Assembly: GCA_937927625.1 (NCBI GenBank) | Contig: CALBSD010000016.1 | Location: forward strand, 1-28,534 | DNA from: an uncultured Actinomycetes bacterium | Lineage (GTDB): Bacteria; Actinomycetota; Acidimicrobiia; Acidimicrobiales; Ilumatobacteraceae | Direction of reading: 5' to 3' | DNA length: 28,534 nt | Shown: one piece after another, positions 7,919 through 15,325 of the stretch | How the letters are laid out: each line of letters begins with the position of its first letter | Position numbering within the stretch: the first letter of the stretch is position 1 | The notes under the pieces: model-generated | Databases searched by the model: none | Told to the model about the DNA's origin: nothing | Seen by the model: the letters and a program-made list of their open reading frames with translations, nothing else | Program-made: the position numbers and the translations under genes

Positions 7919-9805
7919 CTATTCCTCTATGTAGGTATAAATGACGACAAGCGTGCTCCCAGCCGCGAATGGCCCTTCTGGACCGTTTAGTTCGTTCAGC
8001 GCCAGGACTTGTTCGTCAAAAAACCTCGCACCAATGAACTCATTGGTGCGAGATGGATTAACAAACCAAATGGTTTCGTCTTCCCCTGTCACCTCTGGAT
8101 TTTCGACTACGAGGCCACGACTACTGAAAATCTTGAGGAGACCCCTTCGCGCATCCGTAAGACCACCTTTAACGAGATGGAGTTCCGAGAAATATCCCGC
8201 GGTTGGGAAGCCAAAGAAATCTCCGAACTCCGAACTTGGGAACTCCACACCAGGAAGGCTCTTTGTATAGCTCGCCCACCATGTTGGTTCTGGCAGCGGA
8301 ACGTCAACTCCACATTCCTTCCCAGGATCTGGAAGTTCTTTCTTTGCAATTACGTTTGCAGCAACTTTTGTCGTACAGAAATTAATGCCGACGCTTGAAT
8401 GCCCTTCACCGGTGTATTTCACCAAGACCGAGCCTTGAATGTTCTTGCTCATTTTTTCTGCCCACCGAAATGGAGTTGCAGGATCTTTGTCGCCTCCGAT
8501 TATCACTATGGGAGCAGAGCCGGAATAGTTAATTGCTATTGGCTTTGGATTGTCGTACTTGTTTCCACAGTAGGCCGATTCAAACCAATACTTATCCGCA
8601 AGTCGGAAATACCAAGGAGCCTTTCTTTTAGCCACCTTCAACGTACTACCAGGGTTCTTAACACCCTTGTCCGCAATTCCACTTGCGCATTGAATGATTT
8701 CAAACGAATCAGTGCTAGTCGAATAATGGCCCTTCTCATCTCTGCCGTTGTATTCATCAGCTAATTTCAAAAGCGCAACACCATCACCATTACGCGCATC
8801 TTGTAGTGCTTCAGCAAGAACAGGTCGAATACTGTCGTCACTATAAAACGCCTGCTTTGTCGCGGTATCGAGTGTCGCGGCATTCACGTATCGTCCGCTC
8901 TTTGTGACGATGGAATTCTCATCAAGTTCCTTCTCCAACGCCAACCAATCAGCATTGAAATCAGAAGTGGTGAATTTGCAATCGGAGTTGTCGTTGCACC
9001 ATTCAGCGAACCGGTTATAGGAGTCTTCAAAACCTATGGGTTGAGTAAAAAGACTTTCCTCTGGGGTATCACCTACGGGGTCGAATGCACTGTCTAGCAA
9101 CATCGATTCAACATTGTTTGGGAACAACGTTGCGTAGACACCGCCGAGGTACGTGCCATATGAATATCCCAAGTAGTTGATTTTCTTCGAACCCATGGAC
9201 TCACGCATGAGGTCCATATCTCGTGCTGTGTTTTCTGTGGAGAAGAATTTCAATGTGTCACCAAATTTCTTCTCACAAGGATCACCCAGTTTGTAGAAAA
9301 ATTCGAGAGCCTTTTCTTCTTCTTTCGTATCCGGGGTTGGATCAACCATCAACGATTGGTCAAGTTCCTTGTCGGTATGACAACGCAGTCCACCCGAACG
9401 ATCAACACCTCGCGGGTCAAAACTTACAAAGTCGAATTCCTGAATTTCCAACCTGTATGCAAGTGACTCACCGTATGAAGCTAAGAAACCAAATCCCGAT
9501 TCACCCGGGCCACCCGGGTTCATCAGCACCACACCTTTTGATTTCCCCTCAGTGGCTGGGAGACGAATCATTGCAATGTCAATGGTGTCTCCCTTGACAT
9601 TCTTGTAATCAAGTGGTGCCGTCACTGTGGCGCATTCAAAGGGCGCTTTCGGAGCATCTTTGCCCTCGCACGCTGCCCACTGAACGGGCTTCACAAACCG
9701 ATCTAAGGGACGGGCCAGTTTCTCAGACCCGGCATCGCAGCCCGCCAGCGCAACCAGCAAACCCAATGAAATAGCGATATTGGTTGCTTTATAGGACTTT
9801 CTCAT
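7919..9805 (-). CDS. TAP-type (S33) lipoprotein peptidase/hydrolase with C-terminal extension
   Basis: 628 residues. Signal peptide with lipobox LAGC (lipid Cys23), so a membrane-anchored extracellular enzyme. Relatives are Streptomyces tripeptidyl aminopeptidases and mycobacterial Hip1-type proteins. Motifs in order: CATVTAPLDY (58-67), MNPGGPGESG (95-104, oxyanion hole), SFDPRGVDRSGG (128-139), YLGYSYGTYLGG (211-222, nucleophile S215), GGDKDPATPF (437-446, D441) and GEGHSSVG (466-473, H469). All triad members are present. Several paired cysteines suggest disulfides. About 130 residues after the TAP-like C-terminal domain (from about 495) form an extra region ending in hydrophobic STLVVIYTYIEE, not recognised. 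It probably trims oligopeptides outside the cell. Divergent from the siroheme operon, with a dyad in its leader (9816-9845). It looks less G+C-rich than the neighbouring operon. Confidence 0.87.
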   Translation of the reverse strand: MRKSYKATNIAISLGLLVALAGCDAGSEKLARPLDRFVKPVQWAACEGKDAPKAPFECATVTAPLDYKNVKGDTIDIAMIRLPATEGKSKGVVLMNPGGPGESGFGFLASYGESLAYRLEIQEFDFVSFDPRGVDRSGGLRCHTDKELDQSLMVDPTPDTKEEEKALEFFYKLGDPCEKKFGDTLKFFSTENTARDMDLMRESMGSKKINYLGYSYGTYLGGVYATLFPNNVESMLLDSAFDPVGDTPEESLFTQPIGFEDSYNRFAEWCNDNSDCKFTTSDFNADWLALEKELDENSIVTKSGRYVNAATLDTATKQAFYSDDSIRPVLAEALQDARNGDGVALLKLADEYNGRDEKGHYSTSTDSFEIIQCASGIADKGVKNPGSTLKVAKRKAPWYFRLADKYWFESAYCGNKYDNPKPIAINYSGSAPIVIIGGDKDPATPFRWAEKMSKNIQGSVLVKYTGEGHSSVGINFCTTKVAANVIAKKELPDPGKECGVDVPLPEPTWWASYTKSLPGVEFPSSEFGDFFGFPTAGYFSELHLVKGGLTDARRGLLKIFSSRGLVVENPEVTGEDETIWFVNPSRTNEFIGARFFDEQVLALNELNGPEGPFAAGSTLVVIYTYIEE

Positions 9806-9815
9806 GGCATGCCTT

Positions 9816-9845
9816 TTATTACGGGGACGTTTTCGTCCTTAATAA
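9816..9845. promoter_or_regulatory. Dyad between the TAP peptidase and siroheme operon
   Basis: Outer arms TTATTA (9816-9821) and TAATAA (9840-9845) and inner arms GGACG (9825-9829) and CGTCC (9834-9838) enclose TTTT. The structure begins 11 bases upstream of the TAP start codon. It could be a 5'-leader hairpin of that mRNA or a DNA operator. It is not a terminator for any upstream gene because the flanking genes diverge. Confidence 0.4.
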
Positions 9846-9880
9846 CACACAGGTCCGCCAAACCCCATTCTCTTAAAACC

Positions 9881-9910
9881 TGACGGGATTTGTCGGGAAT
9901 TGGCTAGCCT
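9881..9910 (+). promoter_or_regulatory. Putative promoter with a tandem 10-base repeat for the siroheme operon
   Basis: TAGCCT at 9905-9910 fits a TANNNT actinobacterial -10 and lies 9 bases before ATG 9920, giving an essentially leaderless message. Immediately upstream TGACGGGATT (9881-9890) and TGTCGGGAAT (9891-9900) match at 8 of 10 positions with a period of exactly one helical turn, covering the -35 region. No good -35 hexamer is seen, consistent with an activator-dependent promoter. Confidence 0.35.
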
Positions 9911-9919
9911 CATATCTCT

Positions 9920-10525
9920 ATGCAGTTCCCCGTCAATCTCAACCTCGTCGGACGCCCCGTCCTTGTGGTGGGTGGCGGTCGCATTGCCTTCCGCAAAGTG
10001 CAGCAGTTACTCGCCGCCGGCGGAGACATCACCGTGCTCGCACCACAGATCATCGATGACTTCAAAGATCTGCCTGTGACGCTCGTCCATCGCGAGTACG
10101 CCACCGGCGATGTCGCGAAGTTTCGTCTCATCATCACCGCAACGGGCAACACCCCTGTTGACCAAGCCATCTTCGACGAATGCGAAGAGCTCGGCATCTG
10201 GGTGAACAGCGCCGACGATCCTGAGCGTTGCTCGTTCACTCTTCCCGCAGCATTTCGTCGCGGCCCCGTAATGATCACGGTGTCCACCGGTGGCGCAAGC
10301 CCCGCACTTGCATCGTTCCTTCGTTCCGAACTCGAACAGCTTGTTGGCCCCGAGTTCGCAGATATTGCAGGAACACTCGCTGCACAACGCGCACAGTTCC
10401 ATGCCAATGGAATCTCTACTGAAGATGTCGACTGGAAGCCCATCATTCGCGAAGCATTGCAAGAGGCCGCTGTGGAATGCCCGCATCTTTTGCAGTCACT
10501 CTCCCCTGTTGAGGCAACAGCGTGA
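9920..10525 (+). CDS. sirC: Precorrin-2 dehydrogenase (siroheme synthase N-terminal/Met8-type)
   Basis: 201 residues, the size of stand-alone SirC/CysG-N proteins. It oxidises precorrin-2 to sirohydrochlorin with NAD+, and some members also insert iron. Rossmann motif VLVVGGGRIAFRK lies at 14-26, with the conserved second half NSADDPERCSFTLPA at 96-110; D100 corresponds to the acidic residue needed in CysG. MITVSTGGASPALASFLRSELE (118-139) is the typical hinge region. The remaining helical tail is normal. First gene of a tight operon: its TGA overlaps the GTG of the methyltransferase by 4 bases, so translation is likely coupled. The iron-inserting chelatase is either this enzyme or encoded elsewhere. 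Confidence 0.9.
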   Translation: MQFPVNLNLVGRPVLVVGGGRIAFRKVQQLLAAGGDITVLAPQIIDDFKDLPVTLVHREYATGDVAKFRLIITATGNTPVDQAIFDECEELGIWVNSADDPERCSFTLPAAFRRGPVMITVSTGGASPALASFLRSELEQLVGPEFADIAGTLAAQRAQFHANGISTEDVDWKPIIREALQEAAVECPHLLQSLSPVEATA

Positions 10526-11262
10526 CCGTTCATCTTGTTGGCGCAGGTCCTGGTGACCCTGAACTTCTCACGTTGAAGGCAGCGCGCCTTATTGCCGAAG
10601 CAGATGTCATCGTGCACGACTACTTGTCGAACGATTCCATTCTTGAAATGGCTAAGCCCGGTGCTGAGTTCATTGACGTTGGCAAGAAACCCGGCAATCC
10701 CACACCACAAGAACTCATCAACTCTCTGTTAGTGCACCTTGGTACGCAACACCTCAATGTGGTGCGTCTTAAAGGTGGCGATCCGTTCGTGTTTGGTCGC
10801 GGTGGCGAAGAAGCACAAGCCTTGATGGAAGCACGCATTCCTTTCACAGTTGTTCCTGGCATCACATCTGCCGTTGGTGTTCCTGCTGCTGCAGGCATCC
10901 CGGTTACTCATCGCAATGTCTCCCCCGCTTTCACTGTTGTCACTGGACACCGTGAAACTGGTGGCGCTGCAGGCATTGAGTGGGAATCACTCGCAAAAGT
11001 GGGCGGAACCATTGTTGTTTTGATGGGTGTTTCTGAGCGCGCCATCATCGCCCAACGCCTCATGGATGGCGGCTTGTCTGCAGAGACTCCTGTTGCCGCT
11101 GTGCGCTGGGGTACTCGCGCCGAACAGCACACCACACGCACCACCTTGGGCGGACTTGCAACAGCAGCACTCAAAGCTCCAAGCACCATCGTGATTGGCG
11201 CAGTTGCTGCATACGAATTCATCTCTGGTGTGCACATTGACTCTTTGGTGGCAGGTCAGTAA
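10522..11262 (+). CDS. cobA: Uroporphyrinogen-III C-methyltransferase
   Basis: 246 residues, the normal size of monofunctional SUMT. It uses two S-adenosylmethionines to turn uroporphyrinogen III into precorrin-2, the substrate of the upstream gene product. Clear motifs: VHLVGAGPGDPELLTLKA (3-20), VRLKGGDPFVFGRGGEEA (about 81-98, SAM pocket), VVPGITSAVGVPAAAGIPVTHR (about 112-133) and VVTGH (about 140). GTG start in a GTGA overlap with the upstream gene. Its TAA shares one base with the ATG of the following small gene (TAATG). Placement beside a siroheme-dependent reductase points to siroheme rather than cobalamin supply. Confidence 0.95.
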   Translation: MTVHLVGAGPGDPELLTLKAARLIAEADVIVHDYLSNDSILEMAKPGAEFIDVGKKPGNPTPQELINSLLVHLGTQHLNVVRLKGGDPFVFGRGGEEAQALMEARIPFTVVPGITSAVGVPAAAGIPVTHRNVSPAFTVVTGHRETGGAAGIEWESLAKVGGTIVVLMGVSERAIIAQRLMDGGLSAETPVAAVRWGTRAEQHTTRTTLGGLATAALKAPSTIVIGAVAAYEFISGVHIDSLVAGQ

Positions 11263-11516
11263 TGCGTCGCTCTATTGATGTTGTGCAAATTGAATTAGGC
11301 GACATGCCTGAGGGCCTGGATGACCCAACGCCAGTGTCATGGACAGTTGCGGTTAGCGATGACTACGACGATGCAGAACCACGTGTGCAACTCACAGTAG
11401 AGCGCATTGGCGAAGCCGGCGACGGTTTGGTTGCACACCTCAGCGCAAACAATGCGCGACGTTTACGTAAGGCCCTTGCGGATGCACTCCGCGAAGTGGG
11501 CGAACCCACCGAATAA
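11262..11516 (+). CDS. Small acidic protein of unknown function in the siroheme/sulfite operon
   Basis: 84 residues, coded from ATG 11262 which overlaps the stop of the methyltransferase by one base, so it is very probably translated by coupling. It is acidic in the N-terminal two thirds (DVVQIELGDMPEGLDDP, SDDYDDAEPRVQLTVERIG), reads as a few beta strands, and ends in a basic helix (SANNARRLRKALADALREVG). No cysteine is present, so it is not a ferredoxin. No signal peptide. It lies 45 bases before the sulfite reductase. A role in siroheme delivery or reductase assembly is possible from position alone; no family is recognised. Confidence 0.8.
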   Translation: MRRSIDVVQIELGDMPEGLDDPTPVSWTVAVSDDYDDAEPRVQLTVERIGEAGDGLVAHLSANNARRLRKALADALREVGEPTE

Positions 11517-11561
11517 CTCTCTGAACCACCGACCGATATCGATCTCATCAAAGGACAAGCA

Positions 11562-13370
11562 ATGACAACCATCAGCTTTAACCCAGCAATTGCACCAGCA
11601 CCATTTCCTCGTGACTTGTACGAAGAGCAGATGCGTGACATCGCCCGCTTCGAGATTGCGATTGATCAGTTCTTAAAGGGCGAGATCAGCGACGATGTCT
11701 TCCGTGTGATGCGCTTGAACAACGGCATCTACGGTCAACGCCAAGGCGGCACCAACCAGATGATTCGTATCAAGTTGCCTGCTGGTTCCATTACGCCAGA
11801 ACAGTTCGACCTCATGGCCGACCTTTCTGTTGAGTTCTCTCGCGGCTGGGGCCACATCACAACACGTCAGAACATTCAATTCCACTACGTCGACTTGCGC
11901 AAAGTTCCTGAAGTGATGCGTCGCATTGCTGATGTTGGTCTGACCTCTCGTGAAGCATGTGGTGACACGGTGCGCAATGTGATGGCTTGCCACCTCGCAG
12001 GTGCATGCCCATACGAAAAGATCGACGTCACACCATGGGCAGAAGCAACCTTCCGTCACTTCGTACGCAACCCACTGGGTCAGCGTTTGCCTCGCAAGTT
12101 CAAGGTGAACTTCTCTGGCTGCTCCACTGACTGTGGTCAGGCAATGTTCAACGACGTCGGAGTTGTTGCAACCACTCGCACACGCGAAGACGGCACCATT
12201 GAGCCTGGATTCCGCATCTACATCGCCGGCGGTCTTGGCGCAACGCCACACCCCGCGCTTGCACTGGAAGACTTCACCACTCGCGAAGACCTCTTGCCCA
12301 CCATCGAAGCCGCATTGCGCGTATTCGAACAGACCGGCAACCGCGACAACAAGTTGCGCGCACGTTTGAAGTGGGTTGTCGATCAGCTCGGCATCGATGA
12401 AGTGCGTCGTCGTGTTATCAAGATTCGCCACACACTTCCTGCATCCAGCACATGGCCTGGTGGCATCCCACCCGAAGTCATCGCAGCAGGTGACGCAGCA
12501 GCCGGTCGTCTTGCCGAAGGTGAAATTTCACAAGTGGGTCAAGGCGTTCGCGTTGAGCTGAACAGCAGTGATCCATTCCGTCGTTGGGAAAATGCCAGTG
12601 TCATTCGCGGCGCCGCAAACGGCACCGTCTCTGCTGTTGCCTATGCAGCACTTGGCGACATCACCGCAGATCAGTTCCGCGGACTCGCGGCGATTCAGCG
12701 TCATTTCCAAAGCGATGTGCGCCTCACAAACCGTCAGAACGTTGTGTTCCGTGGTTTGCAGCCTGATCAGATGCGCGATCTCTATGACCGCCTCGATGCA
12801 ATCGGCATGGCTCGCCCTGGTGCAGAGCTTGCGCGTGACGTTGTTGCTTGCCCAGGTGCAGACACCTGCAACATCGCAGTGACCCAGTCACGCGGTTTGG
12901 CAAACGCCATTGGCCAGAAGCTGGAAGAAGAAGGCCTCTCAGAAGTCGGCGGCGTTCGCATCAACATTTCTGGTTGCACCAACAGCTGTGGTCAGCATCA
13001 CGCCAGCGACATTGGCTTCTTCGGTGCCGAGCGTCGTGCACATGGCAAGTCATTGCCTGGCTATCAGATGCTTCTCGGTGGATACGTGGGCGAAGAGCAG
13101 ATTCACTTCGGCGAGAAGGCACTGCGTCTTCCTGCGAAGAATGCACCAGAAGGTGCAGCTCGCGTGATTCGTCGTTTCAATGACGAGCGTTCTGCAGGCG
13201 AGACCTTCCAAGGTTGGTTGGCACGCAGCGGTGGCGCAACAGCAGTTGCTGAAGGCTTGAAGGACCTTGACAATGTGCCAGAGCCAGACGCAGCACCTGA
13301 CTTCTTCATTGACTACGGCGAAACCGGACCATTCTCTGGTGAAGTCGGCGACTCTGAGTGCGCCGTCTGA
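11562..13370 (+). CDS. Siroheme/4Fe-4S sulfite or nitrite reductase, cysteine quartets in both halves
   Basis: 602 residues. The class reduces sulfite to sulfide, or nitrite to ammonia, with six electrons at a coupled siroheme-[4Fe-4S] centre. It has the usual internal duplication: TRQNIQF (101-107) matches NRQNVVF (390-396). The C-terminal half holds the canonical ligands CPGADTC (C430, C436) and SGCTNSCG (C472, C476). Unusually, the N-terminal half also has a full set, CHLAGAC (C143, C149) and SGCSTDCG (C187, C191), with the same CX5C and CX3C spacing. AAAGGA at 11550-11555 is a strong ribosome site for ATG 11562. The siroheme genes upstream support the cofactor call. Sulfite is the likelier substrate in an aerobic actinobacterium, but nitrite cannot be excluded; no cys or nir partner genes are in the window. 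Confidence 0.92.
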   Translation: MTTISFNPAIAPAPFPRDLYEEQMRDIARFEIAIDQFLKGEISDDVFRVMRLNNGIYGQRQGGTNQMIRIKLPAGSITPEQFDLMADLSVEFSRGWGHITTRQNIQFHYVDLRKVPEVMRRIADVGLTSREACGDTVRNVMACHLAGACPYEKIDVTPWAEATFRHFVRNPLGQRLPRKFKVNFSGCSTDCGQAMFNDVGVVATTRTREDGTIEPGFRIYIAGGLGATPHPALALEDFTTREDLLPTIEAALRVFEQTGNRDNKLRARLKWVVDQLGIDEVRRRVIKIRHTLPASSTWPGGIPPEVIAAGDAAAGRLAEGEISQVGQGVRVELNSSDPFRRWENASVIRGAANGTVSAVAYAALGDITADQFRGLAAIQRHFQSDVRLTNRQNVVFRGLQPDQMRDLYDRLDAIGMARPGAELARDVVACPGADTCNIAVTQSRGLANAIGQKLEEEGLSEVGGVRINISGCTNSCGQHHASDIGFFGAERRAHGKSLPGYQMLLGGYVGEEQIHFGEKALRLPAKNAPEGAARVIRRFNDERSAGETFQGWLARSGGATAVAEGLKDLDNVPEPDAAPDFFIDYGETGPFSGEVGDSECAV

Positions 13371-13385
13371 TCTGATTCATCACTG

Positions 13386-13401
13386 CGCGACTGATGTCGC
13401 G
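13386..13401. terminator. Hairpin between convergent sulfite reductase and copC genes
   Basis: CGCGAC (13386-13391), loop TGAT, GTCGCG (13396-13401) makes a perfect 6-bp G+C-rich stem in the 34-base gap between the two stop codons. It is followed by TAATTAA rather than a T-run. It may stop transcription from both sides. Confidence 0.4.
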
Positions 13402-13404
13402 TAA

Positions 13405-14166
13405 TTAACCAGCAGGGGTTGCAGTCGTACTCCACACTGACGTGAGTTGGCCTTGCTTTGTCTTGGCTGAAACTTGCGCATCAATTCTGTAGTTCGCAAC
13501 AAATGGGATGACGCCCTTCGCGGTACATACATGCGTTTTCTTCACGCAGGAGACGAGCCATGAAAACGTTGCACCGTTGTGCTGAGGAATTGACGTGTTG
13601 ACGACTGTCCACTTTAGAGATGTCATCGTGCCCCACTTCAATGTTGCGGTGAGAGTGCGCGATCCAATGCGTAGTCCATTTAACGAACTAGAGAATGAAG
13701 CGGGAACGCCCGACGGCTTCGTGGCATTTACAAATGAGATCTTGCGAGTGGGCGACTTAGCTGTTGTGCCGTTCACTCCAAAGGCCCACCAGCCACCAGA
13801 TTCACCACCCATGGGGTGACCATCATCGGACATCACATTCCAGTGCACGCCATACCAACCACGCGTCATTGAAGACACCGGCGCAGAGATACGGGAGAAG
13901 TCTCCCTGCGCCGATGACGTCAACGTTGATGCATGGTTGATACCCGCTGCATCAAGAACTGTGATGTAGTCATCAGGATTTGAGCCCAGGCCCGCCTCCC
14001 CCGCCAACAACTCAACAACTGTTGGTGCTTTCTTGAGATTCTGATTCGCCATTGGGGCAGTTGCACGTAGTGGGGCGTGCGCCGACGCAACGGTAGAAAT
14101 ACCGAAAGCCGACGTCACGAGGACGCCGGCAATCAGCCACTTCTGTGAACGCGAGTTACGCAGCAT
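13405..14166 (-). CDS. copC: CopC-like periplasmic/extracellular copper-binding protein
   Basis: 253 residues from ATG 14166; earlier in-frame codons to 14238 lie inside the upstream gene and precede the signal peptide, so they are rejected. The signal peptide ends STVASA, leaving His30 as mature residue 1 (HAPLRATAP). CopC domain features follow: KKAPTVVELL (45-54) and WYGVHWNVMSDDGHPMGGESGGWWAFGV (104-131). His30, Asp115 and His117 (DGHP) match the three-ligand Cu(II) site of CopC. The remaining 120 residues form a second beta-rich region with two cysteines (SCVKKTHVC), not recognised. ATG overlaps the upstream ycnI-like gene by 11 bases, so the two are coupled. No CopD or YcnJ membrane domain follows. 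Confidence 0.78.
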   Translation of the reverse strand: MLRNSRSQKWLIAGVLVTSAFGISTVASAHAPLRATAPMANQNLKKAPTVVELLAGEAGLGSNPDDYITVLDAAGINHASTLTSSAQGDFSRISAPVSSMTRGWYGVHWNVMSDDGHPMGGESGGWWAFGVNGTTAKSPTRKISFVNATKPSGVPASFSSSLNGLRIGSRTLTATLKWGTMTSLKWTVVNTSIPQHNGATFSWLVSCVKKTHVCTAKGVIPFVANYRIDAQVSAKTKQGQLTSVWSTTATPAG

Positions 14167-15247
14167 CAGTTGCAAGAACCTTCTTGCCCCACTGCAAACG
14201 AACATTGGTGCCAACACCGAGACGGTTGACAATGCCACCCTTCACGGAGAAATTGACGGTGCCGTTAGCGGCAACTTTGGCGCTGCCGAGAACAGTTCCC
14301 TTTGGAGTCACGACCTTGTATGTACGGCCAACATTCAATGGCGTGTCTGTTGCCTTCAAGGACAACACCTTTGCACCAGCTTTGCCGCTCAACTTTGCAG
14401 AGAACTTTCCAGCTAGTGGAAGATCGCGTGGATTGAATCCTCCTGGCTTGCTACAGAAAGATTCTGCGGCTGCAGCTGCAGCTGTTGGCACATTGCCGGT
14501 TGTCTCGAACACGTTTGATGTGCTGGTTCCGATAGTCAAACTTGGGGTATTACCCACTGTTGTCCAGTTGTCATACAACGTGTCTTCGATTGTGTCGTTT
14601 GCATTGCAGATTGGGTCAACGGTTGCCCCAATTGCAGCAGGTGTGGACGTCGATGCAAGAACTCCGACGCCTTGATCAGTCACATCGCAGTACTGCATTG
14701 TTGGGAAGTAGATCTTTGCTCCAAGGCTTGATGAACTTCCTGATGCGTATCCGTAGTTTGCGGCTTTCACATCAGCAAGTTTTGGCAGCTTCACGGCAAT
14801 TGTGAATAGCTGAGCATCACGTGCGGTGTATCCGCCGTTGATGGCTTGCAAGCGGAAGTTGTCAAACACGATGGAGTTCACACGCTTCAACGTTGCATTC
14901 GCAGGGTCAACAACTGTTTTTAATGTTGCGTCATATCCCAGACCATGCACAACGCGTACTTCAGGAAGGATGAAAGCTCCACTTGCTGCGCGCGGCATAA
15001 ACACTTCCAACTTTGTGGTCTCATACACGCCATCAGGATTCGCCTTCGTGCGAGGGCCACTGCATCCGTGACCGGGAGCAAAGCCCACGAGATACGTGGC
15101 GTTCGTGGTGGTGGTATCGATAGCCACACCAGACATGCCAGCCACATACACACCAATATGAGCTTGAGCGGCCGGTGCCGCAACGGCAAGGAAGGATCCA
15201 GCAAGTGCTGTTGCCACAAGGGCACGGAGGGTTCGGCGTGCTGCCAT
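14156..15247 (-). CDS. ycnI: YcnI-like (DUF1775) copper-associated secreted protein
   Basis: 363 residues from ATG 15247, chosen because AAAGGA (plus-strand TCCTTT, 15254-15259) sits six bases upstream; a GTG at 15262 lies on the ribosome-site side. The signal peptide ends AAQA, so the mature protein begins HIGVYVAG with His30 first, as in DUF1775 proteins that bind Cu(II) with an N-terminal His. VGFAPGHGCSGP (54-65) and TTKLEVFMP (78-86) match the FxxPHGCxG and TxxxxVxxP patterns of the family. The region from about 275 to the end (PLAGKFSAKLSG ... VRLQWGKKVLA) is a separate beta-rich module, an extension over the usual family length. It is first gene of a copper unit with copC and diverges from the alpha-galactosidase operon. 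The family call is good; the C-terminal module is unassigned. Confidence 0.75.
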   Translation of the reverse strand: MAARRTLRALVATALAGSFLAVAAPAAQAHIGVYVAGMSGVAIDTTTTNATYLVGFAPGHGCSGPRTKANPDGVYETTKLEVFMPRAASGAFILPEVRVVHGLGYDATLKTVVDPANATLKRVNSIVFDNFRLQAINGGYTARDAQLFTIAVKLPKLADVKAANYGYASGSSSSLGAKIYFPTMQYCDVTDQGVGVLASTSTPAAIGATVDPICNANDTIEDTLYDNWTTVGNTPSLTIGTSTSNVFETTGNVPTAAAAAAESFCSKPGGFNPRDLPLAGKFSAKLSGKAGAKVLSLKATDTPLNVGRTYKVVTPKGTVLGSAKVAANGTVNFSVKGGIVNRLGVGTNVRLQWGKKVLATDAA

Positions 15248-15270
15248 GAAATGTCCTTTCACAGGGGTTT

Positions 15271-15309
15271 TCTATACAGACCATCCGAACCACGGAAAAG
15301 TTCCCCGTG
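15271..15309. promoter_or_regulatory. Shared regulatory gap between ycnI and alpha-galactosidase
   Basis: The minus strand has TATAGA (15271-15276), a fair -10 for ycnI. A dyad CACGGAAAAGTTCCCCGTG occupies 15291-15309, with outer arms CACGG/CCGTG and nested GGAA/TTCC. It ends 16 bases before the alpha-galactosidase ATG and lies upstream of the ycnI -10, so a bound protein could control either gene. Confidence 0.38.
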
Positions 15310-15325
15310 TGACAAAAATGGCAGA

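Noticed and set aside
9910..10710. Long minus-strand open frame (266 codons) opposite precorrin-2 dehydrogenase and methyltransferase
   Set aside because: It lies wholly antisense to two clear enzymes, is Ser/Arg/Cys-rich with no family resemblance, and has no start context.
11673..12431. Minus-strand open frame of 252 codons inside the sulfite reductase
   Set aside because: The opposite strand encodes conserved siroheme enzyme motifs; the antisense product has no recognisable domain.
14945..15325. Upstream extension of the alpha-galactosidase frame
   Set aside because: It is antisense to the ycnI signal peptide region and has no GH36 sequence; ATG 15326 is the first sensible start.
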